Shown: positions 42,400 through 51,666 of the stretch, piece after piece | Numbering within the stretch: the first letter of the stretch is position 1 | Layout: the number at the start of each line of letters is the position of its first letter | Origin: Lachnospiraceae bacterium | GTDB lineage: Bacteria > Bacillota > Clostridia > Lachnospirales > Lachnospiraceae | Reading direction: 5' to 3' | Assembly: GCA_017623295.1 (NCBI GenBank) | Contig: JAGAPK010000016.1 | Coordinates: 1-64,000, forward strand | DNA: 64,000 nucleotides | Program-made: the position numbers and the translations under genes | The notes under the pieces: generated by a model | Seen by the model: the letters and a program-made list of their open reading frames with translations, nothing else | Databases searched by the model: none | Told to the model about the DNA's origin: nothing

Positions 42400-44421
42400 T
42401 TAACAAATTTCTGCTCCTGCCGGCATTGCTTTCTCCGGTGTCATAAGTGCCAGATTGCCTTCTGCATCTTCTGCACATAAAAGCATACCTTCTGACATCA
42501 TACCCGCAATTTCTCTAGGTTGTAAGTTTACTAATACCATAACTTTTTTGCCAACCATTTCTTCTGCACTGTAATGCTGCTTAATTCCGGATAAAATCTG
42601 TTTCACAGAAGAACCAACGCGTACCTGGGAACATAATAATTTTTTGGATTTTGGCACTTCCTTACATTCCAGAATTTCGCCTACCTGGAACTGGCATTTA
42701 TCAAAATCATCATAGGAAATAACATCTTTTGGTTCGATATCAATTACATCTTCTGGCACTTCTTCCTTCTCCTCTTCTACAATGCCTGCTGCCGCTTTGC
42801 GCTCTGCAAACATTGCTTCTACTTTTTCCATTACCTCATTCAAATCCTGACGGGCAAACAGAATTTCCGGTGCTTCGGTTACTTTATTTCCGGATGGGTA
42901 CAAAGCAGATGCTTTGGCGATATCCTGATTCTCAGCACATTCTTCCAAAACTTCAAAATCTACTAACTGTGCATTTATCTGTCCTGCAATCTTAACTGCT
43001 GTTTCCGGCATATATGGCTCTAACAGACTTGTACCAACTAAGATACCATTTAACAAGTTGTATAAAACAGTAGCCAGTCTGTCTTTCTGTGCTTCGTCTT
43101 TTGCCAGTGCCCAAGGCATTGTCTCGTCAATGTATTTGTTACAGCGTTTGAACAGTACAAAAATCTCTGTAATTGCATCTGCCACACGCAAATCGTCCAT
43201 CTTCTTGCTGACTCTTGCATAAGTATCTGTCAACACTTTCCACAAATCTGCATCTACATCTTCTGCACCATCAGCCACACCTACTCTTTTATTCTCTACT
43301 ACACCACCAAAATATTTGTTACTCATGGAGATAGTTCTGTTTACCAGATTACCTAAAGTATTGGCAAGATCAGAATTCATTCTTTCTACCATTAAATCCC
43401 ATGTAATAACACCATCGTTTTCAAACGGCATCTCATGAAGCACAAAGTAACGAACCGCATCCACACCAAAGAACTGAATCAAATCTTCTGCATAAATAAC
43501 ATTTCCTTTGGATTTACTCATCTTACCATCGCCCTGTAACAACCAAGGATGACCAAATACCTGCTTTGGCAACGGCTCATCCAAAGCCATTAAGAAAATC
43601 GGCCAGTAAATGGTATGGAAACGGATAATATCTTTGCCAATCAGATGCAAATCTGCCGGCCAGAGTTTCTTATACTGGTCTGTACTATTACCATCTGCAT
43701 CATAGCCAATTCCTGTAATATAGTTTGTCAACGCATCCAGCCATACATAAATGACATGTTTGTCATCAAAGTCTACCGGAATACCCCATTTGAAAGAGGT
43801 TCTGGATACACATAAATCCTGTAAGCCCGGTAAAAGGAAATTGTTCATCATCTCATTTTTACGGGACACCGGCTGAATAAATTCCGGATGAGTATTAATA
43901 TGTTCAATCAGTCTGTCTGCATATTTACTCATTTTAAAGAAATATGCTTCTTCCTTGGCCGGTTTTACTTCTCTTCCACAGTCAGGACATTTGCCATCTA
44001 CAAGCTGGGATTCCGTCCAGAAAGATTCACAAGGAGTACAATACAAGCCTTCGTATGCCCCTTTGTAAATATCACCTTTGTCATATAATTTCTTGAAAAT
44101 TTTCTGCACCTGTTTCTCATGAAAATCATCAGTTGTACGGATAAATTTATCATAAGAAGTATTTAGGGAATCACAGATTTCTCGAATCTGTCCTGCTACA
44201 CCATCTACAAATTCTTTTGGTGTAATACCTGTTTCCTGTGCTTTTAATTCAATTTTCTGCCCGTGCTCATCGGTTCCTGTCTGGAAAAAGACATCGTATC
44301 CATCTTTTCTTTTAAATCTGGCAATACTGTCTGCCAGTACAATTTCATAACTGTTTCCGATATGCGGTTTGCCGGATGTGTAAGCAATCGCTGTTGTAAT
44401 ATAATACTTTCCTTTGTTCAT
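42400..44421 (-). CDS. metG: methionyl-tRNA synthetase
   Basis: The start at ATG (MNKGKYYITTAIAY) behind GGAGAGAATC gives 673 residues. Signatures are KPHIGN (HIGH-like) at about 16-21, zinc knuckles CTPCESFWTESQLVDGKCPDC, KMSKSKGN, and the C-terminal dimerisation/tRNA-binding domain (FDKCQFQVGEILECKEVPKS ... VNLQPREIAGMMSEGMLL). It charges tRNA-Met and is controlled by the T-box leader upstream. The lipase-like gene begins 45 bases after it, so all three genes of this operon respond to the methionine supply. Confidence 0.98.
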   Translation of the reverse strand: MNKGKYYITTAIAYTSGKPHIGNSYEIVLADSIARFKRKDGYDVFFQTGTDEHGQKIELKAQETGITPKEFVDGVAGQIREICDSLNTSYDKFIRTTDDFHEKQVQKIFKKLYDKGDIYKGAYEGLYCTPCESFWTESQLVDGKCPDCGREVKPAKEEAYFFKMSKYADRLIEHINTHPEFIQPVSRKNEMMNNFLLPGLQDLCVSRTSFKWGIPVDFDDKHVIYVWLDALTNYITGIGYDADGNSTDQYKKLWPADLHLIGKDIIRFHTIYWPIFLMALDEPLPKQVFGHPWLLQGDGKMSKSKGNVIYAEDLIQFFGVDAVRYFVLHEMPFENDGVITWDLMVERMNSDLANTLGNLVNRTISMSNKYFGGVVENKRVGVADGAEDVDADLWKVLTDTYARVSKKMDDLRVADAITEIFVLFKRCNKYIDETMPWALAKDEAQKDRLATVLYNLLNGILVGTSLLEPYMPETAVKIAGQINAQLVDFEVLEECAENQDIAKASALYPSGNKVTEAPEILFARQDLNEVMEKVEAMFAERKAAAGIVEEEKEEVPEDVIDIEPKDVISYDDFDKCQFQVGEILECKEVPKSKKLLCSQVRVGSSVKQILSGIKQHYSAEEMVGKKVMVLVNLQPREIAGMMSEGMLLCAEDAEGNLALMTPEKAMPAGAEIC

Positions 44422-44515
44422 GATTCTCTCCTTCTTTCTTATGCTGATATGCACTCTGTCTGGTCTTGCACCATTTTCTGAAAGGCATGAGTGTGGCAAA
44501 GTCTTTCCTGTAAAA

Positions 44516-44825
44516 CAAAAACCGCCTTCTCATATCTCTCAATATAAGAAGACGGATATTAACCGTGTTACCACTTCTCTTCATTATCTCCTCACGAAGA
44601 CAATCTCTGCAAGTACCATCTGATACTCTGCCGCTATAACAGGCGGAACCTGTTGCAACCTGACCTTCCGGCTCGGATGCACTGCTCAGAAGCCATGTTC
44701 GGTATGTTTCCTCTCCATCCCTCTCAGCAACTGTGTTTAATAATACACAGGCGCTACCGCGCAATGGGATATTCTCTGTAAAGACCCCGCATACTTACTC
44801 TCTTCATCACTGCTTTTTTCAATAT
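44516..44825 (-). promoter_or_regulatory. T-box riboswitch of metG
   Basis: The leader of about 310 bases contains, in order on the minus strand, a stem I region with GATGAAGAGAGTA, a specifier loop with GAAC-ATG-GC (ATG at 44694-44696 = Met), and the T-box core GTGGTAACACGG (44563-44574). Its UGGU can pair with the ACCA end of uncharged tRNA-Met. A terminator then follows, CCGTCTTCTTATAT ... GAAGGCGG plus TTTTTGTTTT (44516-44555). Uncharged tRNA-Met should favour readthrough into metG. Confidence 0.93.
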
Positions 44826-44831
44826 ATTGTT

Positions 44832-44860
44832 AGCCTATCACAAAGAAATTATGTTGTCAA
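44832..44860 (-). promoter_or_regulatory. promoter of the metG T-box leader
   Basis: On the minus strand TTGACA (44855-44860), exactly 17 bases, TAGGCT (44832-44837). Predicted start is near 44825. Confidence 0.8.
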
Positions 44861-44911
44861 TGTCACATAGCTGACAGATTATCCGATGAATACTTCATGC
44901 TTTGCTCATTT

Positions 44912-46171
44912 TTAGTATGCAACGCCTTTGATAACCACCTGGACACTTCCTTCTAAAGGTTCAACATCCTCATTTGATACCACCAGCTTGCAATAATAGA
45001 CACCCACGTTCTGCACTTCTATTTCAGTACCCGTACCAAGCACTTCTCCCTGTTCATTACTCCATACCAGCCATTCACCTTCTGTCTCCGGCAATAATAA
45101 TTCAGGAAAGCCTTCTTGTTCCACAAGTTCTGCATATAGCTTCATTTTTCTATCCGAATAATCATCATCTATTCCGGTTATTTTTAAAATAGCATACACA
45201 AAATCTGTTTTTTCGCAGATAAGATCATGATGCCATGTTATAACCTCCTTTTTGGATACATGATTACAAGTTCCCGGATTCTCATACACACCTTGATGTG
45301 CCGGACAAGTATAATATCCACCATGCCAGGAACCGCCACCTTCCTCTGATTCATTCGGATACCAGGTCACTTCCGTCTGTTCTAACGTAGCTCCACATAC
45401 ATTTTCTTGTACTTTCTTCGTTGTGTAATGATTATAACATCCCAAAATCCCCTCCGTTTCATTCTCTTCACCAATATGTTTATGCTGTATTATTATTTCT
45501 GCCTCATTCGCTGCATAGACCGGAAACATGTCCGGGCGAAAAACGCCTCCGGCGCCATCTTCTTTCCCTTTCTCATATGCCTTTTCATTATCTGCACCTG
45601 TACCGAGCAGCAAGTTTCCCTCTACCCACGCAGCTTTTCCTTTCGAAATACTATCTGCTGTGGCTGTTTTATAAAAATCTGTATATTCCGCAATCCCTTC
45701 TATCTGCAACGAGATCTTAGGCTCCACAACTGCCACATTCTCCGGTACACTCTGCGAATCCAGAATTGCATTGAATAACAAATCCCAGCCAATCTGTCCT
45801 CCTTCCGGTGTGTTGCCTGATGAATCTTCAGGACTGCGGGAATACTGCCATCCGGTATCTGTCCAGATAAAAGTTGTCCCAAGCTGCAATAATTTCTGAA
45901 GAAGACCTTCTTTCTGCAAATCCAGATATTTTTTTATTTCCCGGATATCCGCTGCATCATAAATAACAGCTTCTGTCTCTCCTGTTTCTGCCACTCCTTC
46001 TTCCCAATAAACCAGACTTCCACGACTACGAATCATATCTTCCTCTGCTGCATAAGCAATGTTGCCACAACTATAACAGAAAATGCTGACCGCAAGGCTC
46101 ATTCCGATACACATTTTTTGTCGCAAAAAACTTCTTGTTCTATTTTTCTGTTTTTCTTTCTTGTAACCCAA
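44912..46171 (-). CDS. secreted protein of unknown function with Cys/His-rich C-terminal region
   Basis: The 419-residue product has an N-terminal signal (RQKMCIGMSLAVSIFCYSCG, cleavage near AYAAE). Residues 45-220 are homologous to most of the 200-residue neighbour at 46226: IRSRGSLVYW, IYDAADI, GWQYSRSP, DSQSVPE, and AAWVEGNLLLGTG all align. A unique C-terminal part follows, with cysteines and histidines in GCYNHYTTKKVQENVCGATL, YYTCPAHQGVYENPGTCNHVSK and LICEKTDF, then a beta-rich Ig-like end (GEWLVWSNEQGEVLGTG). No sortase signal or lipobox is seen. I do not recognise it. Confidence 0.75.
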   Translation of the reverse strand: MGYKKEKQKNRTRSFLRQKMCIGMSLAVSIFCYSCGNIAYAAEEDMIRSRGSLVYWEEGVAETGETEAVIYDAADIREIKKYLDLQKEGLLQKLLQLGTTFIWTDTGWQYSRSPEDSSGNTPEGGQIGWDLLFNAILDSQSVPENVAVVEPKISLQIEGIAEYTDFYKTATADSISKGKAAWVEGNLLLGTGADNEKAYEKGKEDGAGGVFRPDMFPVYAANEAEIIIQHKHIGEENETEGILGCYNHYTTKKVQENVCGATLEQTEVTWYPNESEEGGGSWHGGYYTCPAHQGVYENPGTCNHVSKKEVITWHHDLICEKTDFVYAILKITGIDDDYSDRKMKLYAELVEQEGFPELLLPETEGEWLVWSNEQGEVLGTGTEIEVQNVGVYYCKLVVSNEDVEPLEGSVQVVIKGVAY

Positions 46172-46225
46172 TGATATCTGTCTCTCCTTTCAATTTAGCC
46201 TTGAAATTTTATTTGCAGGCTCATA

Positions 46226-46828
46226 TTACTCAAATATATAACCCGTTGTATTTCCGTTTTCATCCTGAATCGGAATCATATTCGTATATCCGGCTCCTTC
46301 CATCCAACCTCGCGCATAGCTTTCCAGCAAATCGTGATTATTTCCAAGCAAAAGACTTCCATCCGACCACGCTGCATTACCTAAAGTCAAATTGTCCGAA
46401 GTCGCCAGACTATAAGTTTCCACATATTCCTGCGGCAGCTTCTGTGAATCCGAAAGTGCCTCTGCCAATACGGAAAAAGGCATTCTTTCTAAATCCTTTA
46501 CACTATGTAATTTTATTATTTCTGTTTCCAATTGCGGATTTCTGGAATACTGCCATCCTTCTTCTGTCTGAAAAATTTTTGTCCCTACGCCGCTAAGTGA
46601 CTCTATCATTCCATTTTTGCCCTTAGCGGCTGATTGAAAAAGCATTTCCAAATCTCCCGCATCAAAAATCACTTCCCCACCACTTTCGTCTATGTAATGA
46701 ATCACACCTTTACTTCTTATCTGCTCAGAAGTTTCTGCGTGCGAGGTCATTTTGGGAACAAACATAAGCAGCAAGGCAAGAAGCCCTCCACACATCATAC
46801 AAAACTTCTTTACTTCTTGTTTCCTCAT
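46226..46828 (-). CDS. secreted paralogue of the 419-residue protein
   Basis: A signal peptide (about 1-32, ending KMTSHAETSE) precedes a single domain in this 200-residue protein. The domain shares with its downstream neighbour IRSKGVIHYID, VIFDAGDLEML, EGWQYSRNP, SDSQKLPQEY and NAAWSDGSLLLGNN. It lacks the Cys/His-rich extension. It lies 54 bases upstream of the neighbour and 81 downstream of the coiled-coil gene, all in the same direction. The pair arose by duplication (seen). Function unknown; an extracellular partner of the coiled-coil membrane protein is inference. Confidence 0.75.
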   Translation of the reverse strand: MRKQEVKKFCMMCGGLLALLLMFVPKMTSHAETSEQIRSKGVIHYIDESGGEVIFDAGDLEMLFQSAAKGKNGMIESLSGVGTKIFQTEEGWQYSRNPQLETEIIKLHSVKDLERMPFSVLAEALSDSQKLPQEYVETYSLATSDNLTLGNAAWSDGSLLLGNNHDLLESYARGWMEGAGYTNMIPIQDENGNTTGYIFE

Positions 46829-46909
46829 TTCTATCTCTCCTTTTTACTTTTTCTCTTCTTTATTTCTGCACGACTTTTATTCTTTCTCTCCTTCTATTTC
46901 TTCTCTCTT

Positions 46910-47776
46910 TTACTCCTTTGGAAATAAATAAAGTGTATTACTTGATGCATCATAACGGTAATATTGCCCCTGTGCCGTCAGCTTCTGTATCTGAGCCTGC
47001 ACATCCCCTATCTGCATTGCCATATTTTGAATTTTATCTGATATGTCTATCATATTTTGCTCCATTGTCGCTTTTAAAGAACCTTCCACTTCATTAATCT
47101 TGGTTCTCAATTCCTTATCCGCTGTTTCCAATGCTGCAATTTTATTGTACAGATTGGTAATATCTGTATTGACATTAGCAATCTGTACACTGACAGCTGC
47201 CATCTGTTCCTGTATCTGCGGAATCGTTTCTGCCCGCATAACATTTACGATATCTTTCAAATCATACAACTGTGTCTGTGTTTCCTGCAGTCTGGTAACA
47301 AGCTGCGTGATATCTGCTGTAATCTCATTTATCTGGGTTTGCAGTCCTTCCGTATCTTCTTCCTGTGTGGTCTGTACACTTTCCAATGTTTCTTTAATAA
47401 TCGTCATGGATTCCAGTAATTCACTTACTTTATCTTCCAGATACTGAATGGTTGTAAGATATTGCTGCTTGAGTTCCTCATCTTCCGGAGAAGCCATAAT
47501 TTCCTCCTGCTTCACTTCAAACGTTTCCACCATCATTTCACTTTCCAAATCCATTTCTTCATCGAAATTCATTCCTTCCAGACCTGCTTCTTCCATAATC
47601 GTTTTCTCTGCATTTGATTGCTCTGTTTTTTTCTGCCAGAGTAATAACAGGCATAAAATAATAATCACAAGCACTACTACACCCAGCATGCAGAAAGTCA
47701 AAAGGCTTCCTCCTCGTTCCGAATGATTTCGTCTTTCGTTGACAAATTCTGACACCCTTGTCATAAATTCTTCCAT
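46910..47776 (-). CDS. membrane-anchored coiled-coil protein
   Basis: The start was placed at the ATG behind AAGGGAGAAAAGT; the longer open frame upstream has no support. The 288 residues have a short cytoplasmic tail (1-24), a membrane helix (about 25-47, LGVVVLVIIILCLLLLW), an acidic Met/Glu-rich spacer, and a long heptad coiled coil (about 90-265, many Gln/Thr/Ile). A small C-terminal strand region follows (YYRYDASSNTLYLFPKE). The coiled coil must project outside the membrane, as a rod or spacer for surface assembly (inference). It is first of the three-gene locus. Confidence 0.75.
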   Translation of the reverse strand: MEEFMTRVSEFVNERRNHSERGGSLLTFCMLGVVVLVIIILCLLLLWQKKTEQSNAEKTIMEEAGLEGMNFDEEMDLESEMMVETFEVKQEEIMASPEDEELKQQYLTTIQYLEDKVSELLESMTIIKETLESVQTTQEEDTEGLQTQINEITADITQLVTRLQETQTQLYDLKDIVNVMRAETIPQIQEQMAAVSVQIANVNTDITNLYNKIAALETADKELRTKINEVEGSLKATMEQNMIDISDKIQNMAMQIGDVQAQIQKLTAQGQYYRYDASSNTLYLFPKE

Positions 47777-48096
47777 ACTTTTCTCCCTTCCAGATTTTGT
47801 TTTTACCATAAATAAATTGGTTGAACTTCTGGCGAATTGCCTGATAATATCGTCACGCAGATATAAGAAATATCCAAAAGACATTAGATATTCAGATTGC
47901 TTCAAAAGGTTGTAAAGACACGATATCAGAATCATTTTATAAATGCAATATCGGAAATTTGTACAAAGTTTTTCATAAAAAAATCGGAAACACACCGTTT
48001 GCCCCGATGTTTTCCGACTTTTTATCTGTCAATAAATTTCCCAAAAATATCCCTTAAATAAATATTTCAGAAACTATTCATATATGACTATATTGA
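47777..48096. other. intergenic region upstream of the secreted/coiled-coil locus
   Basis: 320 bases without a gene. The map-proximal end carries the map terminator (47977-48019). A weak promoter for the coiled-coil gene may be TTTACA (47911-47916), 17 bases, GAATAT (47888-47893) on the minus strand. A 10-bp palindrome TTTGTACAAA lies at 47958-47967. Nothing else recognisable. Confidence 0.45.
47977..48019 (-). terminator. terminator after map
   Basis: On the minus strand GTCGGAAA and TTTCCGAT pair around a 20-base loop containing further complementarity, followed by seven T. It is about 80 bases beyond the map stop. Confidence 0.8.
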
Positions 48097-48969
48097 TTAC
48101 CATGTAAGAATTTCATAACCATCTTCGGTAACAGCGACAGTCACTTCCCACTGAGCTGATGGCAACCCATCATCTGTGAACACAATCCAGTCTGTTTCCT
48201 CGTCAATATAAATGTCTGCCTTACCCATATTCACCATAGGTTCAATGGTAAATACCATACCCGGAACCATCAGCATTTCTGTTCCTTTTGGAGTAACATA
48301 GCTGACAAAAGGTTCTTCATGGAATTCCAGACCAACTCCATGACCACCGATTTCACGTACAATAGAATAGCCGTGTGCTTTGGCATGGTCGTTGATTGCC
48401 TGTGCCATATCACCGAGAAAATTCCAAGGTTTTACCTGTTCCAAACCAATGTCAATACATTCTCTTGCTACTTCTACCAGCTTCTTTGTTTCCGGTGCTA
48501 CATTGCCAAACATAAACATTCTGGAGGAATCTGAAAAATAACCGTTGTAAATGGTAGAAACATCCACGTTTACAATATCTCCATCTTTCAGAATATCTTT
48601 TTCGGACGGAATACCATGACAAACCTGATTGTTCAGAGAGGTACAGACACTCTTTGGGAAGCCCTGATAACCAAGCGGCGCCGGAATACCACCCATTTCA
48701 ACCGTTTTCTGATGCACCATCTGATTGATTTCTTCCGTGCTCATACCTACTTTGATATGCTCTGCCACATAATCTAAAATTGCAATATTAATTTTGCTGC
48801 TTTCACGAATGCCCTGTATCTGCTCCGGTGTTTTAATCATGTCATGATTCGGCACGATGTGTCCCTGCAACGAATACTGCTCTATTTTCTCATCCATTGC
48901 CATATGACAAGTTTTGTATTTACGACCACTCTGACACCAGCACAGATCGTTCCGTCCTAATTTTTTCAT
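48097..48969 (-). CDS. map: type I methionine aminopeptidase with N-terminal SEC-C zinc motif
   Basis: The enzyme removes initiator methionine (290 residues). Residues 1-22 carry a SEC-C-type zinc finger (LGRNDLCWCQSGRKYKTCH). The pita-bread catalytic domain has His in VCHGIPSEK, metal Asp in NVDVSTIYNGYFSDSSRMF, His in GGHGVGLEFHEEP, Glu in FTIEPMV and Glu in WEVTVAVTEDG. The SEC-C form is known in several Firmicutes and may aid ribosome or chaperone contact. It starts 12 bases after the GH9 gene, an unusual partner for a housekeeping gene. Confidence 0.95.
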   Translation of the reverse strand: MKKLGRNDLCWCQSGRKYKTCHMAMDEKIEQYSLQGHIVPNHDMIKTPEQIQGIRESSKINIAILDYVAEHIKVGMSTEEINQMVHQKTVEMGGIPAPLGYQGFPKSVCTSLNNQVCHGIPSEKDILKDGDIVNVDVSTIYNGYFSDSSRMFMFGNVAPETKKLVEVARECIDIGLEQVKPWNFLGDMAQAINDHAKAHGYSIVREIGGHGVGLEFHEEPFVSYVTPKGTEMLMVPGMVFTIEPMVNMGKADIYIDEETDWIVFTDDGLPSAQWEVTVAVTEDGYEILTW

Positions 48970-48981
48970 AATTGATTGCTC

Positions 48982-50592
48982 CTATCTGTTAAAATATGCT
49001 GTTACAAAAACCGCCGGCGAATTCCAGTAAATTGTAATCTCATTTAAAGAATAACACATAACATGATCCAGATAACATTTCATCGGCGGTGTGCCCTGTG
49101 GAATGTTCTGAATCGCTGTCTCATCATAAGGAATACCGGATGGTCCACCACTTACCCAGCCAGGCATTGGTAATTCAATGCCATCACATTCCGTCGGTCT
49201 GTTGTGCGGATTCTTATATGCATTTTCTCCATATCCGGTCACATAGCTGTAACCTACTGCGTTGGTTCCAAGCAAATAATGTAACTGGGCAAGTGCCGTA
49301 TTTTCATAAACCGCTTTCCGTTCTTCCAGTAAAACACAAGCAAGCACTAATAGCATTCCACGATTCAGCACTACCATATTGCTGCCCCAGACATAATCTT
49401 CCGGTTTCATGGCTACCAGATAACCATTTTCTTCACTGAGCTTTGTTAAGCGGTCTGCTTCTGCCAGAACAATATCACAAAATTCTTTGCGAAGTTTTTC
49501 CGGTGTCTGTTTCTTTGCATCTGTTAAAATTGCCATAGAAGCAAGTCCCGATACATCCGTCCAGCCAAAATCAGTTTTGCATAAATTTTCTTTGCTTAAT
49601 TCTTCTAATGCGTTCTTATATTTTTCTTCTCCGGTTGCAACAAACATTTCTGCTGCCGCCCAGAGTCTTTCATCTTTATCACAGACATCATCGTATTCAC
49701 CGGTATTGCAATTCTCCGGGTTTTTGAATCCAATATATTCCGGATGTTTCTCCAACCAACCCCAGGCTTTCTTTGCCGCATCCATCATTTTATCTGCAAA
49801 AGCTTTGTCATATACCGCATACACCCTGGATGCCAATGCCATCGAAGCAGCATAATCCGCTGTCGCCATCGACGAAACCGGGAATAAATAGAACTGACTC
49901 TTATCTTCCTCCGGCATCATAAAATCGGCATGCATAGCAGAAGTCAGTTTATGATAAGCACCACCTTCTTCATCCTGCATTTTTAACATCCATTCCAGTT
50001 CATAGCGACATTCATTTAAAATATCCGGCACACCATTACCGCTCTCCGGTATATTGATTTCTTCCTGAAAACTTTCCGGGAAAAGCATAAACGCATAAAG
50101 AAGATGTGCAACAGCTACTGCTGCCGGAGAAATATATCGTCCGAAATCTCCCGCATCATGCCAGCCCCCATTTACTTCCTTGCTGATTTCATGATTCTCC
50201 CACAGCTTTGCTTCGCCGGTGTGACAACATGCGTGAGTATAAACACCTGCATGTTTTTCCTCTAAAGCACAACCACATCTTTGATAATACAAAGCTTTCA
50301 ATAAATCTTTCTGCAAAGGTTTGTAAAGTTTATCAGCAATTTCAAAATGATAAGATACATCGCCAGTATTATCTTTTATAATATAAATTCCCGGTTCTTT
50401 TACTTCTGAAAAATCAGCAATTGAAACCTCATCCTGTGATGACTCGTCTAATCCAAAAGCTACTGCTTCTTTTTCTAAAACTGTTTTTTCTTCCCCATTT
50501 ACAATCTGTATTACCCGGAAACTGTTTCCCTTTGTCAAAACAGCTTTTTTCTGAGCTTCTATTAAATACCCCACTTGATTTAATGCTATCAT
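48982..50592 (-). CDS. glycoside hydrolase family 9 enzyme without signal peptide
   Basis: The start at ATG behind GGGAGATTAAT gives 536 residues (MIALNQVGYLIEAQKKAVL). An Ig-like CelD_N domain occupies about 1-95. The (alpha/alpha)6 GH9 domain has NGGWHDAGDFGRY with both catalytic Asp residues, NPHNRPTECDG, and the acid Glu in SLNEITIYWNSPAVF. There is no secretion signal, carbohydrate-binding module or dockerin, so it should act in the cytoplasm on imported beta-glucan oligosaccharides, perhaps exo-wise, as some Vibrio GH9 enzymes do. Operon with map. Confidence 0.9.
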   Translation of the reverse strand: MIALNQVGYLIEAQKKAVLTKGNSFRVIQIVNGEEKTVLEKEAVAFGLDESSQDEVSIADFSEVKEPGIYIIKDNTGDVSYHFEIADKLYKPLQKDLLKALYYQRCGCALEEKHAGVYTHACCHTGEAKLWENHEISKEVNGGWHDAGDFGRYISPAAVAVAHLLYAFMLFPESFQEEINIPESGNGVPDILNECRYELEWMLKMQDEEGGAYHKLTSAMHADFMMPEEDKSQFYLFPVSSMATADYAASMALASRVYAVYDKAFADKMMDAAKKAWGWLEKHPEYIGFKNPENCNTGEYDDVCDKDERLWAAAEMFVATGEEKYKNALEELSKENLCKTDFGWTDVSGLASMAILTDAKKQTPEKLRKEFCDIVLAEADRLTKLSEENGYLVAMKPEDYVWGSNMVVLNRGMLLVLACVLLEERKAVYENTALAQLHYLLGTNAVGYSYVTGYGENAYKNPHNRPTECDGIELPMPGWVSGGPSGIPYDETAIQNIPQGTPPMKCYLDHVMCYSLNEITIYWNSPAVFVTAYFNR

Positions 50593-50620
50593 ATTAATCT
50601 CCCACAATCATTCAGCTATA

Positions 50621-50649
50621 AATGGCAGCCAGTAATACCGACTGCCATT
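50621..50649 (-). terminator. hairpin between the MCP and GH9 genes
   Basis: On the minus strand AATGGCAG-(13 bases)-CTGCCATT then TATAG. A perfect 8-bp stem but a poor T tail; either a weak terminator of the MCP-FIST unit or a stability element. Confidence 0.5.
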
Positions 50650-50689
50650 TTATTAACATTCCAATACCTCTTATGTAACAATTCTGCCA

Positions 50690-51655
50690 CTATTTTGCTT
50701 CCGAAATTTTCTGGATTAACGGCTCTGCCTGTTCCATCATGTTGGAAATATCTTCGTAGATAAATCCTTTCTCTGTCATCAGACTCTTCAGTTCCTCAAT
50801 ATTAATCATAACCTGTGTATACTGTTCTTCATAAGAATTTACTTCTTTCTGTAAAGTTCCAACCTGACCGGAACATTCTACAATAACCTGATTAATATCT
50901 TTCTGAACATCTTTTACGCCATCGACAGAAGTGGCAATGTTCTCAAAAATTTTCTCTGTATTTTCCGTCTGCTCATTGGAAGAATCTAATGCTTTTCTGG
51001 CATCCTGCAAAGAATTTGTCAGACTTTCAGAACTTTTCTGCAAGCCTTCCATACTCTTATTTACATCGCCAACCAATTCTTTGATATCAACAGACAATTT
51101 GGTTACTTCATCTGCAACTACCGCAAAACCTCTACCATGCTCACCGGCTCTTGCCGCTTCAATAGATGCGTTCAACGCTAACATGTTAGTCTGATTTGCT
51201 ACACCAACAATGCTTAACATGGTATTTTTAATTTCTTCAAAGCCTTTCTGAAATTCATCATAAATCTTACCAATTTCTTCGAATTTAGCTTCTACTTCTT
51301 TAGAATTATCTTTCAGCTTTGCAATATCAGCCATAGCCTCTTTTGAAACTTCTGTAACATTCTGGATTACATTGCTGAACTCTTCTGACATTGCATCAAT
51401 TCGATTGAATTCCTGTTGAAAAGAATCAATTGCCTGACTCACTTTTGCATTATTTTCAATTACCTCGCCATAGGAATCACGTACTTTATCAATTTCACGT
51501 ACTGTCTTAACCTCTTCTTCTACCAGCTGTTCCTTTTTATCCATAACAAAACGGCTTAAGAAAGACATTGCATGTAATGCTTCTTTTGCATCCGGCTGTT
51601 GTGAAACGACAGTTTCTACTTCCTGTACATTCTTTTCTTTTTTTCTTCCAAACAT
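50690..51655 (-). CDS. soluble methyl-accepting chemotaxis-type signalling protein
   Basis: The 321-residue protein is entirely helical with no membrane segment. The MCP signalling tip is at about 150-190 ([35 protein letters not shown]), flanked by long coiled-coil arms. An N-terminal basic stretch (FGRKKEKN) precedes it. It lacks a ligand domain and follows the FIST protein by 11 bases, so the FIST protein is probably its sensor. No che genes are in the window. Confidence 0.9.
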   Translation of the reverse strand: MFGRKKEKNVQEVETVVSQQPDAKEALHAMSFLSRFVMDKKEQLVEEEVKTVREIDKVRDSYGEVIENNAKVSQAIDSFQQEFNRIDAMSEEFSNVIQNVTEVSKEAMADIAKLKDNSKEVEAKFEEIGKIYDEFQKGFEEIKNTMLSIVGVANQTNMLALNASIEAARAGEHGRGFAVVADEVTKLSVDIKELVGDVNKSMEGLQKSSESLTNSLQDARKALDSSNEQTENTEKIFENIATSVDGVKDVQKDINQVIVECSGQVGTLQKEVNSYEEQYTQVMINIEELKSLMTEKGFIYEDISNMMEQAEPLIQKISEAK

Positions 51656-51666
51656 AACTTCCCCTC

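Noticed and set aside
45407-45778. Plus-strand open frame of 123 codons, and an overlapping one of 99
   Set aside because: Both lie opposite a well-supported secreted protein gene, overlap each other, and have no RBS or recognisable composition.
47777-47995. N-terminal extension of the coiled-coil protein by 73 codons
   Set aside because: No RBS for the upstream start; the ATG at 47776 has AAGGGAG at proper spacing and gives a normal membrane topology.
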